A DNA stretch of 64,000 nt, taken from contig NZ_CABVPR010000024.1 in the NCBI RefSeq assembly GCF_902499135.1, forward strand, positions 1 through 64,000. The letters run 5' to 3'. Position numbers and translations under genes: made by a program. Shown here piece by piece: positions 18,434-27,815 of this stretch. A model generated the notes under the pieces. It was not told the DNA's origin. It saw nothing but the letters and a program-made list of their open reading frames with translations, and searched no databases. The stretch is from Burkholderia dolosa (GTDB lineage Bacteria > Pseudomonadota > Gammaproteobacteria > Burkholderiales > Burkholderiaceae). Within the stretch, counting starts at the first letter, position 1. Every line of letters begins with the position of its first letter.

Positions 18434-18748
18434 ATGAAACGGGCGATCCGTGCGGCTGCATTCGCGGGCGTCGCGCTGGCGCTGACGTCGCCGCGTGCGG
18501 CGTTCGCGCTGACCGACGGCGATGCGCAATACGACCAGTGCATGCTGCAGGCACTGCGCGAAAGCCGCAACGGCGCAGCGGCACAACTGATCCAGCGTTC
18601 GTGCGACGCGCTGTACCGCAACAACGCGATGCTGCTGCCGCGCGAGCGGCGCTACCACGAGTGCGTCGTGCAGTCGTTGCCCGGCGTGCGCGACAACTAC
18701 GCGATTCAGCAGATCATGGCGATCTGCTCGAGGCGCGGCGAGATGTGA
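18434..18748 (+). CDS. Small secreted four-cysteine protein
   Basis: Protein of 104 aa with a signal peptide (about 1-24, ending RAAFA). The mature part holds exactly four cysteines in two equal repeats: Y-x-x-C-x2-Q-x-L-x3-R-x3-A-x-Q-x-I-x3-C occurs twice, each with 20 residues between its cysteines, which suggests two disulfide-linked helical hairpins. This resembles the family named VF_A0006 four-cysteine proteins; no function is known to me. The ATG is preceded by GGAGG. It is alone between opposing genes and is followed by its own terminator. Confidence 0.8.
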   Translation: MKRAIRAAAFAGVALALTSPRAAFALTDGDAQYDQCMLQALRESRNGAAAQLIQRSCDALYRNNAMLLPRERRYHECVVQSLPGVRDNYAIQQIMAICSRRGEM

Positions 18749-18795
18749 GCGTGATACCAACGCCGCCGGCCGCTCGGCGGTTTCGCTCGTGAAAC

Positions 18796-18824
18796 GGGCC
18801 TGCGCGATGCAGGCCCTTTCGTTT
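18796..18824 (+). terminator. Intrinsic terminator of the four-cysteine gene
   Basis: Stem GGGCCTGC (18796-18803) with GCAGGCCC (18809-18816), loop GCGAT, followed by TTTCGTTT. It lies 48 bases after the stop codon. Confidence 0.7.
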
Positions 18825-18827
18825 CGG

Positions 18828-18860
18828 CGGCGTTTCAGCGGCGTTTCAGTGGCGTTTCGG
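18828..18860. repeat. Three tandem 11-bp repeats
   Basis: Units CGGCGTTTCAG, CGGCGTTTCAG and TGGCGTTTCGG follow each other directly in the gap between two terminators. No function is evident; probably simple slippage. Confidence 0.6.
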
Positions 18861-18931
18861 CGAAGCGCCGTGCAGCAGTCGGGCGTCGGGCCGTTGGCGC
18901 ATCCGGCGACGTGCCAGCCTGCAACCGCACG

Positions 18932-18960
18932 AAAAAAAGGCCTGCACGCATGCAGGCCTT
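18932..18960 (-). terminator. Intrinsic terminator of metQ
   Basis: Perfect 10-bp stem AAGGCCTGCA (18937-18946) with TGCAGGCCTT (18951-18960), loop CGCA, and seven T residues on the minus strand (A run 18932-18938). It lies 21 bases past the metQ stop. Confidence 0.9.
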
Positions 18961-18981
18961 CGTTCGGTCGACGGACCGCGT

Positions 18982-19797
18982 TCAGAACGACGCGACCATC
19001 GAGCCTTTGAACTGCTTCTTGATGAATTCCTTCACTTCCGGCGACTGATACGCCTTCACCAGCTTCTTCACCCACGGCTGGTCCTTGTCCTTCGTACGCA
19101 CGGCGATCAGGTTCGCGTACGGGCTCGTCAGCGATTCGAGTGCGATCGCATCCTTCGTCGGCTGCAGGTTCGCGGCGAGCGCGTAGTTCGTGTTGATCAC
19201 CGCTGCGTCGACGTCCGGCAGCACGCGCGGCAGCTGCGCGGCATCGAGTTCGGAGATCTTCAGCTTCTTCGGGTTCTCGGCGATGTCGAGCACCGTCGCG
19301 TTGTTGCCGCCCGTGCCGGCGCCCGCCTTCAGCTTGATCACGCCTTGCGTCTGCAGGAGCAGCAGCGCGCGGTTCTCGTTCGACGGATCGTTCGGCACCG
19401 CGACCTTCGCACCTTGCGGCAGATCCTTCAGCGACTTGAACTTCTTCGAATACACGCCGATCGGCGAAATGTAGGTCAGGCCCGCGCTGACGATCTTGTA
19501 GCCGCGCTGCTTGACCTGGCTGTCGAGGTACGGCTGGTGCTGGAAGCTGTTCGCGTCGAGGTCGCCCGCGTCGAGCGCCGCGTTCGGCTGCACGTAGTCG
19601 TTGAACTCGACGACCTTCACGTCCAGGCCTTCCTTCTCCTTCGCAACCTTCTGCACGACGTGCCACACTTCCGCATCCGGGCCGGCGACCGTACCGACCT
19701 TGATCACCTTGTCGTCGGCGTGCGCGCCCGCCGACAGCGTCAGCGCGGCACCGGCGGCCAGCACGGAAAATACTTTCAGGAGACTGCGACGCTTCAT
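18982..19797 (-). CDS. metQ: MetQ/NlpA-family methionine-binding protein
   Basis: Substrate-binding protein of 271 aa for methionine uptake. Signal peptide about 1-27 (SAGAHA then DDK). Family motifs: IKVGTVAGPDAEVW, NDYVQPNAALDAGDLDANSFQH, and VPNDPSNENRALLLLQ. There is no cysteine at the cleavage site, so it is a soluble periplasmic form and not a lipoprotein as E. coli MetQ is. The ATPase and permease (metN, metI) are not next to it: the left neighbour is the four-cysteine gene and the right a chemoreceptor, so it must share a transporter encoded elsewhere. Own terminator at 18932. Confidence 0.9.
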   Translation of the reverse strand: MKRRSLLKVFSVLAAGAALTLSAGAHADDKVIKVGTVAGPDAEVWHVVQKVAKEKEGLDVKVVEFNDYVQPNAALDAGDLDANSFQHQPYLDSQVKQRGYKIVSAGLTYISPIGVYSKKFKSLKDLPQGAKVAVPNDPSNENRALLLLQTQGVIKLKAGAGTGGNNATVLDIAENPKKLKISELDAAQLPRVLPDVDAAVINTNYALAANLQPTKDAIALESLTSPYANLIAVRTKDKDQPWVKKLVKAYQSPEVKEFIKKQFKGSMVASF

Positions 19798-19990
19798 CTG
19801 TTTCTCGCTTTCTTGCTAACTGGAAAAGGGGCGCGATACGGGTATGCCCCGACTCGCAGGAAGGGGCAAATGGTGTCACAGGATCGGCGGGAAGTGAAAT
19901 ACATCCCGCTCATATGGGTATGCACCGCGACGGTGCCGGCGTAGCGCGGCCGGGCGCCCGCGCACCGGCCGCGTCATCTGCAGCTGCGCC

Positions 19991-21628
19991 TCATGCGACC
20001 GCCGCTTCGCCGGCCGCCCGCGTGTCGAACGCCGGCTCGGCCGACCGTCGCGCTGGCTTGCGCGGCGGCGCGCCGTCCGCGTCGGCGAGCCGGAACGCGC
20101 CGACCGCGTCGCGCAGCCGCGCGGCCTGTTCCTGCAGCGACGCGGCCGCCGCCGCGGCTTCCTCGACCAGCGCCGCATTCTGCTGCGTGACCTGGTCCAT
20201 TTGCGTGACCGCGCGCCCGACCTGCGTAATGCCGCTCGCCTGCTCCTCGGATGCCGCCGCGATCTCGCCCATGATGTCGGTCACGCGCGCGACGGCCTGC
20301 AGGATCTCGCCCATCGTCGTGCCGGCCTGGCCGACGAGCGTCGAGCCGTTGCGCACGCGTTCGACCGAGTCGACGATCAGCTCGCGGATCTCCTTCGCGG
20401 CCGTCGCGCTGCGCTGCGCGAGCGAGCGCACCTCGCCGGCGACCACCGCGAAGCCGCGCCCCTGCTCGCCCGCACGCGCAGCCTCGACCGCCGCGTTCAG
20501 CGCGAGGATGTTGGTCTGGAACGCGATCCCTTCGATCACGCCGATGATGTCGGCGATCCTGCGCGAACTGTCGTCGATCTCGCCCATCGTGCCGATCACG
20601 CGGTTCACGACGTCGTGGCCGGCGCGCGCGATCTCCGATGCGTTGTTCGCGAGCCCGCTCGCCTGACGCGCGTTGTCCGCGTTCTGCTTCACCGTCGCGG
20701 TCAGCTGCTCCATGCTCGCGGCCGTTTCCTCGAGCGACGCGGCCTGCTCCTCGGTACGCTGCGACAGGTCGTCGTTGCCGGACGCGATCTCGCGGCTCGC
20801 CGACGCGATCGCTTCGGCGGACTGCCGGATCCCGCCGAGCGTCGCCTGCAGGCGCGCCTGCATGTCGCGCATCGCCGCCATCATGCTGGTGCGATCGCCG
20901 GCGCGCACCGGCACCGGCTGCGTGAGGTCGCCGTGCGCGATACGCAGCGCGAGCGCCGCCGCTTCGTCCGGTTCGCCGCCGAGGCTGCCGCGTACGTTGC
21001 GGATGATCACGAGCATCGCAGCGCTGATCACGAAGCCGATCACGAGCACGACCGCGAGATGGCCGAACAGCGTCCGGTAATAGACGGTATCGATGTCCTT
21101 CAGGAACACGCCGCTCGAGATGTTCCAGTCCCACGGCGCGAAGCGCGTGACGTAGCTGATCTTCGGCACCGCGGTCTCGCTGTGCGGCAGCCGCCCGCGA
21201 TATTCGGCGAAGCCGCTGCCGGTCGCCTTCGCCGCGTTCAGGATCGTCACGAACAGCGGCTTGCCGTCCGGATCGAGATAGTCGCCGACCTGCGTGCCGA
21301 CGAGCTTGGGCAGCGTCGGATGCATCAGCACGACGGGCTTCGAATCCATCACGAATACGTAGCCGGAATCGCCGTAGCGCATCGCGGACAGCGCCGCCAG
21401 CGCGTCGCGCTTCGCGTCGGCTTCCGACAGCGTGCCGGCCTGTGCGAGCGCCTGGTACGCGTTCACGATGCCGGCCGCCGATTCGACGAGATTCGCGATG
21501 CCTTCCTTGCGTTCGGCGAGCATCGTCGCGCGGGTCTCGTACGCGCTCCACGCGCCGACGCCGAGAAGGCCGATCCATACCAGCGCAAGCGCGAGCCACA
21601 GCTTGCGGTTCAAACTCATTCTGCTCAT
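19991..21628 (-). CDS. Methyl-accepting chemotaxis protein with single-cache sensor
   Basis: Chemoreceptor of 545 aa. Membrane segments at about 9-27 and 189-209 bracket a periplasmic cache domain ([30 protein letters not shown]), a fold that often binds small carboxylates or amino acids. HAMP follows at about 210-265, then the cytoplasmic coiled coil with the hairpin tip [20 protein letters not shown] near 366-385, which binds CheA and CheW. No C-terminal pentapeptide for CheR docking is seen. The first ATG is backed by GAGG seven bases upstream. Monocistronic, facing away from the YciI gene. The ligand is unknown. Confidence 0.93.
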   Translation of the reverse strand: MSRMSLNRKLWLALALVWIGLLGVGAWSAYETRATMLAERKEGIANLVESAAGIVNAYQALAQAGTLSEADAKRDALAALSAMRYGDSGYVFVMDSKPVVLMHPTLPKLVGTQVGDYLDPDGKPLFVTILNAAKATGSGFAEYRGRLPHSETAVPKISYVTRFAPWDWNISSGVFLKDIDTVYYRTLFGHLAVVLVIGFVISAAMLVIIRNVRGSLGGEPDEAAALALRIAHGDLTQPVPVRAGDRTSMMAAMRDMQARLQATLGGIRQSAEAIASASREIASGNDDLSQRTEEQAASLEETAASMEQLTATVKQNADNARQASGLANNASEIARAGHDVVNRVIGTMGEIDDSSRRIADIIGVIEGIAFQTNILALNAAVEAARAGEQGRGFAVVAGEVRSLAQRSATAAKEIRELIVDSVERVRNGSTLVGQAGTTMGEILQAVARVTDIMGEIAAASEEQASGITQVGRAVTQMDQVTQQNAALVEEAAAAAASLQEQAARLRDAVGAFRLADADGAPPRKPARRSAEPAFDTRAAGEAAVA

Positions 21629-21836
21629 CTGCGTGCCTCAGTCGAAATCGATGCTCGCGATGCGCGCGAGTCGCCTGCCGCGCGCAAACGGTTGCCCCCG
21701 TATTTACGGCACTGCGACTTACAACTTGAATACTGTGCCGCGCGATGCGGCCCGCACTGCACGACACATGACGCACGGTGTGCTACAAGATCGGCTGGCC
21801 CGCGCGCGAAGCACGGGCGATATTCCGGGACTTTCC

Positions 21837-22127
21837 ATGTACGTCATCGACATTCACTACACCGCGTCGCTCGATCGTATCGACGATGCGCTCGAACGCC
21901 ACCGCGCCTATCTGCAGCCGCTGCTCGACCGCGGCGTGTTCATCGCCGCCGGACCGAAGGTGCCGCGCGACGGCGGCATGATCCTCGCCGCACGCATCGA
22001 CCGCGACGAGCTCGAAGCGATCCTGAAGACCGATCCGTTCGTCACCGACGGGCTCGCGACGTATCGCGTGACCGAATTCAGGATCACGCGCGCCGCACAG
22101 GGATTCAACGTGCCTGCGTTGCCGTAA
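21837..22127 (+). CDS. YciI-family protein
   Basis: Small protein of 96 aa with the YciI/YCII dimeric ferredoxin-like fold. Near the N-terminus are conserved His and Arg residues (HYTASLDRIDDALERHRAYL), then GVFIAAGPKVPRDGGMILA and an Asp-Pro-Phe in KTDPFVTDGLA, the usual YciI signature. Members are related to muconolactone isomerase-like and dehalogenase-like proteins, but most have no proven reaction. The ATG at 21837 fits the family start; a much longer frame through the upstream gap is not family-like. Single gene between opposing neighbours. Confidence 0.82.
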   Translation: MYVIDIHYTASLDRIDDALERHRAYLQPLLDRGVFIAAGPKVPRDGGMILAARIDRDELEAILKTDPFVTDGLATYRVTEFRITRAAQGFNVPALP

Positions 22128-22275
22128 CGCGCGGCGGCGAAAGCGGTATCGATCGGGGAAAGAAAGGAAATGCGCGACGGTGCGGGGCCGCACGTCGCGC
22201 GAGCGCGGGCGCGCCGCCGTGAGCCGCGCGGCGCATCCGACGCGCGGCAGCGCTGCTCGACGGCCCGGAAGCGGC

Positions 22276-22902
22276 TCAGCCGATCAACAGCTTCAGATCG
22301 TGAACCCACGGGCCGGGGCCCTGCCCATCGCGCACGAACAGCCGCAGCTTGCCGTCCGGATCGAACACGTAGCTCGCGGCCGTGTGATCCATCGTGTAGC
22401 TGCCCGGCGTCTTGCCGGGCACCTTCGCGTAATACACGCGGAAATCCTTCGTGACCTTCTTCAGCGCCGCTTCGTCGGCCGGCCGCAGGCCGATGAACGA
22501 CGGATCGAACGCGGACACGTACTGCGCGAGCAGCGCGGGCGTGTCGCGCTCCGGATCGACGGTGACGAACAGTACCTGCACGCGCTTCGCCGCATCGGGG
22601 CCGAGCTGCTTCAGCGCCTCGGACAGTTCGGCCATCGTCGTCGGGCACACGTCCGGGCAGTGCGTATAGCCGAAGAACATCACGACGGCCTTGCCCTTGA
22701 AGTCGGCGAGCGTACGCACCTTGCCGGTCGTGTCGGGCAGCGCGAAATTGGTGCCGAACTGCGTGTTGCCGGTGATGTCGAGATTCTGGAACTTCGGCGC
22801 GTTGTCGCATCCGGCGAGCAGCAGCGCTGCCGCGAATGCGCACGCGAGCATCCAGCGTTGGCGCACGCGGCGCCCGAACCGTGAATGGAGCATTGCGTTC
22901 AA
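22276..22902 (-). CDS. SCO1/SenC copper chaperone, lipoprotein
   Basis: Thioredoxin-fold protein of 208 aa that delivers copper to the CuA site of cytochrome c oxidase subunit II. A lipobox LLAGC puts the lipidated Cys at 32, so it is anchored to the periplasmic face. Copper ligands are all present: C82 and C86 in HCPDVCP and H173 in YTMDHTA. It is the downstream gene of the leftward block after ctaB, nine bases after its stop, and closes the oxidase assembly group. A second SCO-like protein lies at 24961. Confidence 0.93.
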   Translation of the reverse strand: MNAMLHSRFGRRVRQRWMLACAFAAALLLAGCDNAPKFQNLDITGNTQFGTNFALPDTTGKVRTLADFKGKAVVMFFGYTHCPDVCPTTMAELSEALKQLGPDAAKRVQVLFVTVDPERDTPALLAQYVSAFDPSFIGLRPADEAALKKVTKDFRVYYAKVPGKTPGSYTMDHTAASYVFDPDGKLRLFVRDGQGPGPWVHDLKLLIG

Positions 22903-22911
22903 ACCGTGCGG

Positions 22912-23814
22912 TTACACGCCGAGCAGCGGGCGCGCATAGTGATCGACGAGCAGCGCGGCGAACAGCAGCGACAGATAGACGATCGAGTAACGGAAGGCCT
23001 TGCGGGCGAGCGCGTCCGAATAGTCGCGGTAGATTTTCCACGCATACGCGAGGAACACCGCGCCAAGCAGCACCGCGCTCGTCAGATAGACGGCCCCGCT
23101 CATCCCGGAGATGAACGGCATCATCGTGACCGCGAACAGGATCACCGTATACAGCAGGATGTGCAGCCGCGTGAACTTCTCGCCGTGCGTGACGGGCAGC
23201 ATCGGCAGCCCCGCGTTCTCGTAATCCTTGCGGCGATAGAGCGCGAGCACCCAGAAATGCGGCGGCGTCCACACGAAGATGATCAGCACGAGGATCCACG
23301 CGTCGCCGGGCACCGCGCCGGTGACCGCCGCCCAGCCGAGCGCCGGCGGCATCGCGCCCGACGCGCCGCCGATCACGATGTTCTGCGGCGTCATCGGCTT
23401 GAGCAGCAGCGTGTAGATCACCGCATAGCCGACGAAGGTCGCGATCGTCAGCCACATCGTCAGCGGGTTCGTGAACGTATAGAGCGTCCAGGCGCCCAGA
23501 CTGCCGAGCACCGCGGAGAACAGCAGGATCTGCGGCGTCGTGATCTCGCCGCGCGCGGACGGGCGCCACGCGGTGCGCCGCATCATCGCGTCGACCTTCT
23601 GCTCGACCAGACAGTTGATCGCGAACGCCGCGCCGGCGAGCAGCCAGATGCCGACCGTGCCGCCGATCAGCACGTGCCACGGCACCATGCCGGGCGTCGC
23701 GAGGAACATGCCGATCACCGCACAGAACACCGCGAGCTGCGTGACACGCGGCTTCGTCAGCGCCATGTACTGGGAGAACCGGCTACCGGGCGAATGGGAC
23801 AGGGTGCTTTGCAT
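22912..23814 (-). CDS. ctaB: Protoheme IX farnesyltransferase (heme O synthase)
   Basis: UbiA-family prenyltransferase of 300 aa with about nine membrane segments. It adds a farnesyl group to heme B to give heme O, the substrate of CtaA. Motifs: [19 protein letters not shown] (prenyl-diphosphate/Mg site) and the CtaB-specific [17 protein letters not shown]. The ATG at 23814 has no clear ribosome site; a GTG four codons upstream is possible. It follows ctaA with eight bases between, so the two steps of heme A synthesis are co-transcribed. Confidence 0.95.
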   Translation of the reverse strand: MQSTLSHSPGSRFSQYMALTKPRVTQLAVFCAVIGMFLATPGMVPWHVLIGGTVGIWLLAGAAFAINCLVEQKVDAMMRRTAWRPSARGEITTPQILLFSAVLGSLGAWTLYTFTNPLTMWLTIATFVGYAVIYTLLLKPMTPQNIVIGGASGAMPPALGWAAVTGAVPGDAWILVLIIFVWTPPHFWVLALYRRKDYENAGLPMLPVTHGEKFTRLHILLYTVILFAVTMMPFISGMSGAVYLTSAVLLGAVFLAYAWKIYRDYSDALARKAFRYSIVYLSLLFAALLVDHYARPLLGV

Positions 23815-23822
23815 GGGGACGG

Positions 23823-24935
23823 TCACGCCGGGGCGGCGTCGCGCGCAGGCTGCACGACACGGCCGGGGCGGCTTGAAAGGATGCGAAAGTTTAACATGAC
23901 GACGAGCAGCAGCAGGATCGCGGCACCGCCGTTGTGCGCGACCGCGACCGGCAGCGGCCACTGCAGCACGATGTTCGTCAGGCCCGTCGCGAACTGCAGC
24001 AGCACGACCAGCAGCACGCCGTTCGCGGGCCGCCGCAGCGACGCGAAACGGCGCATCCTCAGTGCGAACGCAACCAGATAGGCGACCACCACGAACGCGA
24101 ACGTGCGGTGTGTCCAGTGGATCGCGACCAGCGCGTCCTGCGTGATCGCGTCGCCGTCCTTCGTCATCCCGAGCGCGCGCCACAAATGGAAGCCCTGCTC
24201 GAAGTTCATCGGCGGAATCCACTGGCCGTTGCAGGTCGGGAAGTCGGTGCACGCGAGCACCGCGTAGTTCGTGCTCACCCAGCCGCCGAGCGCGATCTGC
24301 ACGACGAGCAGCACGAGCGCCGCGAGCGCGGCCGCGCGATAGCGGCCGGCCTCCGGGTCGTACGACGGCAGCGGCGTCTGCCGCGCCGCGAGCCAGCCGA
24401 GCGTGCCGAGCAGCGTGAGACCGAGCAGCAGATGGGTCGTGACGATCACCGGCTGCAGCTTCATCGTGACCGTCCACGCACCGAACACGCCCTGCACGAC
24501 GATCAGCAGCAGCAGGCTCGTCGGCCACCACGGCGACACGTGCAGCGGACGGCGGCGCCACCGCGCCGACCACGCGATCACGACCTGCGCGATGATCAGC
24601 ACGCCGATCGCCATCGCGAAATAGCGGTGGATCATCTCGATCCACGCCTTCGTCATGCTGACGGGACCGGTCGGCATCGCCTGATGCGCGGCCGTGATCG
24701 CGGCGTGCGCGATGAACGGCGACGACGTGCCGTAGCAGCCCGGCCAGTCCGGGCAGCCGAGCCCCGAATCGGTCAGCCGCGTGAAGCCGCCGAACATCAC
24801 GAGGTCGAGCGTCAGGAACGTGGTGACCCACACGAGCTTGCGGAACTTGTCGTCGTCGGCCTTCACCCACACGTACGACAGCGGCAGCAGCGCGATGCAC
24901 AAGCCGATCAGGCCGAGTTGCAGTAGATACGACAT
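23823..24935 (-). CDS. ctaA: Heme A synthase (COX15/CtaA)
   Basis: Eight-helix membrane protein of 370 aa that oxidises the heme O methyl group to a formyl group, giving heme A for the aa3 oxidase. Typical segments: [37 protein letters not shown], and [10 protein letters not shown] with the conserved heme-binding histidines; a second cysteine pair in [10 protein letters not shown] matches the proteobacterial type. It sits between the SCO-like gene (25 bases upstream) and ctaB. Confidence 0.95.
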   Translation of the reverse strand: MSYLLQLGLIGLCIALLPLSYVWVKADDDKFRKLVWVTTFLTLDLVMFGGFTRLTDSGLGCPDWPGCYGTSSPFIAHAAITAAHQAMPTGPVSMTKAWIEMIHRYFAMAIGVLIIAQVVIAWSARWRRRPLHVSPWWPTSLLLLIVVQGVFGAWTVTMKLQPVIVTTHLLLGLTLLGTLGWLAARQTPLPSYDPEAGRYRAAALAALVLLVVQIALGGWVSTNYAVLACTDFPTCNGQWIPPMNFEQGFHLWRALGMTKDGDAITQDALVAIHWTHRTFAFVVVAYLVAFALRMRRFASLRRPANGVLLVVLLQFATGLTNIVLQWPLPVAVAHNGGAAILLLLVVMLNFRILSSRPGRVVQPARDAAPA

Positions 24936-24960
24936 CGGAATGGTGCCTCGTTGGATTGCC

Positions 24961-25593
24961 TTAGCCGATGCTCGACCACTTCAGCAGCTTCGTGACGTCC
25001 GTCTTGATCTTGCTGGGGTTCGGGTCCTTCGGGAAGCGCATCATCAGGTTGCCGTTCGGATCGACCAGGTACAGATGGTCGCTGTTCTGCGTGCCGGCGT
25101 CGGCGGGCAGCCATGCGGCGACCGCGGCGGGATCGGCGACGAGGCGCCGCGTGTCCGGATACGCGTCGAGCACCTTCTGCGGAATCGCGCCCGCATCGCT
25201 GCGCAGCCACACCATCGTGATCCGGTGCCGCTCGCCGGCCTGCGTGACGCGGATCTGCCGCATGAAATAGAGCTTCTTCGCGCACGCGTCGTCGCATGCG
25301 CTGCGGTCGGTCATCACGAACAGCCACACGCCGCGCAACGACGACAGCGGCACCGTCTTGCCGGTTTCGTCGGTTACCGTGAGCCCGGCCGGAATCGGGC
25401 GTTGCGGCTCGATCAGCGTGCCGTAGTTCGTCGATCCGCCCTTCGGCTTGATCACGTAATAGGTGAAATACGACGCGAGCATCGGCGCCGCGCACACGAG
25501 CCCCAGCAGCACCAGCATCCAGCGGCCGCGCTTGCGGGCCGCCGGCGAGATCGGCTTCGCGGCCGGACCCTGACGGGAAGATTCCATGGACAA
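24961..25593 (-). CDS. SCO-like membrane-anchored thioredoxin-fold protein
   Basis: Protein of 210 aa with one N-terminal membrane helix (about 25-46) and a periplasmic domain. Such genes are usually called hypothetical, but the domain keeps the SCO ligand pattern: C100 and C104 in RSACDDACAKKL (CxxxC) and H173 in SDHLYLVDPNG, the segment that holds the SCO histidine. It therefore may bind copper or reduce CuA thiols; that is inference. Between SURF1 and ctaA in the oxidase operon. Two starts are possible: TTG at 25593 with GAGG six bases upstream, or ATG at 25587. Confidence 0.8.
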   Translation of the reverse strand: MSMESSRQGPAAKPISPAARKRGRWMLVLLGLVCAAPMLASYFTYYVIKPKGGSTNYGTLIEPQRPIPAGLTVTDETGKTVPLSSLRGVWLFVMTDRSACDDACAKKLYFMRQIRVTQAGERHRITMVWLRSDAGAIPQKVLDAYPDTRRLVADPAAVAAWLPADAGTQNSDHLYLVDPNGNLMMRFPKDPNPSKIKTDVTKLLKWSSIG

Positions 25594-25647
25594 TTCAGAC
25601 CTCTCGAAACGAACCCGCGGCCTGGCGGCCGCGTCCGGGCATCGCGC

Positions 25648-26358
25648 TCATGCGCCGGCCGACTTCTTCGCCGCACGCCTTGCCGCGTACAGCCCGAAGC
25701 CGAGCGCGGCAGCCGCAATGCCCCACCACTGAAACATGTAACCGTAATTGCGCTCGACGCCGGTCGTCGCCGCCGGCCAGTCGCGCACGAGCTTGTCGCC
25801 GTCGTCGCTCGTCTGCTGGATCACGAACGGCTGCAGCGGCAGCCCGGTTTCCTTCGCGTATGCAGCGACGTCCAGGTTCTGCCGGATCTTCTGGTGCGCC
25901 GCCGAACCGCCTTCGCCGAGCTCGAACGCGCGCGACGCGTCCGCGCGCGCGATACCCTCGATCTCGATCTCGCCTTCCGGCGTCGGAAACGGCTCGATCG
26001 CGGTGCGGTCGGCGATGTTGCGCGGCAGCCAGCCGCGATTGACGAGCACATAGCCGCCGCCCGCGAGTTTAAACGGCATCACGACGTAAAAACCCGGCTG
26101 GTCGTTATACGGCCGATTGTCGAGGAACACCGCTTGCTCGGGGATGAAGCGGCCCTTCGCACGCACCCGATGGAACTCGATCGACGCGAGCGGAATCGGC
26201 TGCGCACCGATGTCGACCGGCGGCGCGTGCTCGTAGCGGACGATGCTCGCGTGCAGCGCTTCCTTCTGATGCGCGCGGTCGCGCTGCCAGAAACCGAGAC
26301 GGATCGCGGACGCGACCACGACGAGAATCAGCAGCGCCGGAAGCCAGCGGATCTTCAT
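25648..26358 (-). CDS. SURF1-family cytochrome oxidase assembly protein
   Basis: Inner-membrane protein of 236 aa with one helix at each end (about 5-23 and 212-230) around a periplasmic domain. Conserved SURF1 segments are present: LGFWQRDRAHQKEAL after helix 1, FLDNRPYNDQPGFYVVMPF, VNRGWLPRN, and NYGYMFQWWGIAAAA in helix 2. SURF1 helps insert heme a into subunit I. The start ATG at 26358 gives a family-like N-terminus; the long frame upstream is a read-through into the coxIII region. First gene of the ctaA-ctaB assembly group and divergent from 26443. Confidence 0.92.
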   Translation of the reverse strand: MKIRWLPALLILVVVASAIRLGFWQRDRAHQKEALHASIVRYEHAPPVDIGAQPIPLASIEFHRVRAKGRFIPEQAVFLDNRPYNDQPGFYVVMPFKLAGGGYVLVNRGWLPRNIADRTAIEPFPTPEGEIEIEGIARADASRAFELGEGGSAAHQKIRQNLDVAAYAKETGLPLQPFVIQQTSDDGDKLVRDWPAATTGVERNYGYMFQWWGIAAAALGFGLYAARRAAKKSAGA

Positions 26359-26442
26359 CGGGCCGCCCGCGGGGCGCACTCGCAAAAGCGAAGTGCGATA
26401 ATTATCCTCTTCCTTTCGAATTGCCGTCGTCCGGTTCGTGTC

Positions 26443-26652
26443 ATGCACATACTCGTTCCCATCGCCTTCGTCCTCATCATCGCCAGCATGGGGTCGGCGC
26501 TCTATTTCATGATGCACGACCGCGGCCATACGAAGCGCATGGTCTGGTCGCTCGCCACCCGTGTCGGGCTGTCGATCTCGCTGTTCCTGTTCATCCTGTT
26601 CGCGAACTGGATGGGCTGGATCCATTCGACCGGCTTGCCGATCGGGCGTTGA
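26443..26652 (+). CDS. Twin transmembrane small protein (DUF2909-like)
   Basis: Protein of 69 aa with two membrane helices (about 3-23 and 40-60) joined by a short basic loop (HDRGHTKRM). Such a gene is commonly found between SURF1 and subunit III in beta-proteobacterial oxidase loci. It runs opposite to its neighbours, starting 84 bases from the SURF1 gene. Probably tied to the oxidase by position only; no activity is known to me. Confidence 0.78.
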   Translation: MHILVPIAFVLIIASMGSALYFMMHDRGHTKRMVWSLATRVGLSISLFLFILFANWMGWIHSTGLPIGR

Positions 26653-26783
26653 TCCGCTCGCCGTCGCGGCCGATGTGACATATCGCCGCACGGATGCGCG
26701 ACCAAGCAAAAGCGCCGCCTGACTGAGTCGCGGCGGCGCCGGGGTGCGGTTGCCGGCAGCGTTCGCGCCGTGCCCCGCGAATG

Positions 26784-26818
26784 AAAACGGCCCGCGCATC
26801 GCTGCGCGGGCCGTTTTT
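26784..26818. terminator. Bidirectional intrinsic terminator
   Basis: A 15-bp perfect stem (26784-26798 with 26803-26817, loop TCGC) has A residues before and T residues after it, so it can stop transcription from both sides: the leftward cytochrome oxidase operon, whose ctaE stop is five bases away, and the rightward twin-helix gene. Confidence 0.9.
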
Positions 26819-26822
26819 CCAT

Positions 26823-27680
26823 TTACAGCCAGTAGACGACGACGTACAGCCCGAGCCAGACGACGTCGACGAAGTGCCAGTACCACGCAGCGCCTTCGAA
26901 CGCGAAGTGATGATCGGGCTTGAAGTGGCCGCGGATCATCCGCACCAGCACCACCGCGAGCATCGTGCCGCCGAGGAACACGTGGAAGCCGTGGAAGCCG
27001 GTCAGCAGGAAGAACGTCGACCCGTAGATGCCCGAGCCAAGCGTCAGGTTCAGTTCGTTGTACGCGTGGAAGTATTCGAAGCCCTGCAGGAACAGGAAGC
27101 AGACGCCGAGCACGAGCGTCGCCGCGAGCCATGCGATCGCCTTCTTGCGGTGATCGTCGCGCAGCGCGTGGTGCGACACCGTCAGCGTCGCGCCCGACGA
27201 CAGCAGCAGCGCGGTGTTCAGCGTCGGGATCGGCCACGGACCCATCGTCTTGAAGTGGCCGGCGAGCTCGGCCGGCCCTTCGTTCGGCCACACGGCGGAG
27301 AAATCCGGCCAGATCAGCTTGTAGTCGAGGCTGCCGAGCTGGTGCAGCGCGATTTCGCGCGCATAGAACAGCGCACCGAAGAACGCGCCGAAGAACATGA
27401 CTTCCGAGAAGATGAACCAGCTCATGCTCCAGCGGTACGAGCGGTCGACGTTCTTGCCGTAATGACCGCCTTCCGATTCGGCGATCGAATCGCCGAACCA
27501 GTGGTACAGCGTAAAGAGCAGCCACAGCAGGCCGACCAGCGACGTGTACGGTGCCCAGTCGTGACCGTTGAGCCAGAGTGCGAACGATCCGAGCATGACC
27601 AGCAGGCCGACGGCCGCGCTGATCGGATGCTGCGACGGATGCGGCACGAAATAGTACGGGGTCTGGTTTTGACCGCTCAT
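26823..27680 (-). CDS. ctaE: Cytochrome c oxidase subunit III
   Basis: Seven-helix membrane protein of 285 aa, subunit III of the aa3-type oxidase. Diagnostic segments: YYFVPHPSQHPI at the N-terminus, MSWFIFSEVMFFGAFFGALFYAR, GFEYFHAY, GFHGFHVFLGG and HHFAFEGAAWYWHFVDVVWLGLY at the C-terminus, which carry the conserved His and Glu residues of the family. It is the last gene of the leftward group that begins with subunit II and ends at the terminator at 26784. Confidence 0.97.
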   Translation of the reverse strand: MSGQNQTPYYFVPHPSQHPISAAVGLLVMLGSFALWLNGHDWAPYTSLVGLLWLLFTLYHWFGDSIAESEGGHYGKNVDRSYRWSMSWFIFSEVMFFGAFFGALFYAREIALHQLGSLDYKLIWPDFSAVWPNEGPAELAGHFKTMGPWPIPTLNTALLLSSGATLTVSHHALRDDHRKKAIAWLAATLVLGVCFLFLQGFEYFHAYNELNLTLGSGIYGSTFFLLTGFHGFHVFLGGTMLAVVLVRMIRGHFKPDHHFAFEGAAWYWHFVDVVWLGLYVVVYWL

Positions 27681-27815
27681 GCTTGATTCTCCACTTCAGT
27701 CCAATTTGTGTACCGGAAAACGCTCCGGCCATATTTCTTGCGCGACGCGACGGCCGCCGCTCTTTTCCTGCACGCAGCGCCGCGGCGCTGCGCACTGCAT
27801 TGTTTCGCGACCGCG

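Noticed and set aside
19798-19990. Methionine riboswitch before metQ
   Set aside because: Some short stems are present, but no SAM-riboswitch core could be assembled and no terminator/antiterminator pair is visible.
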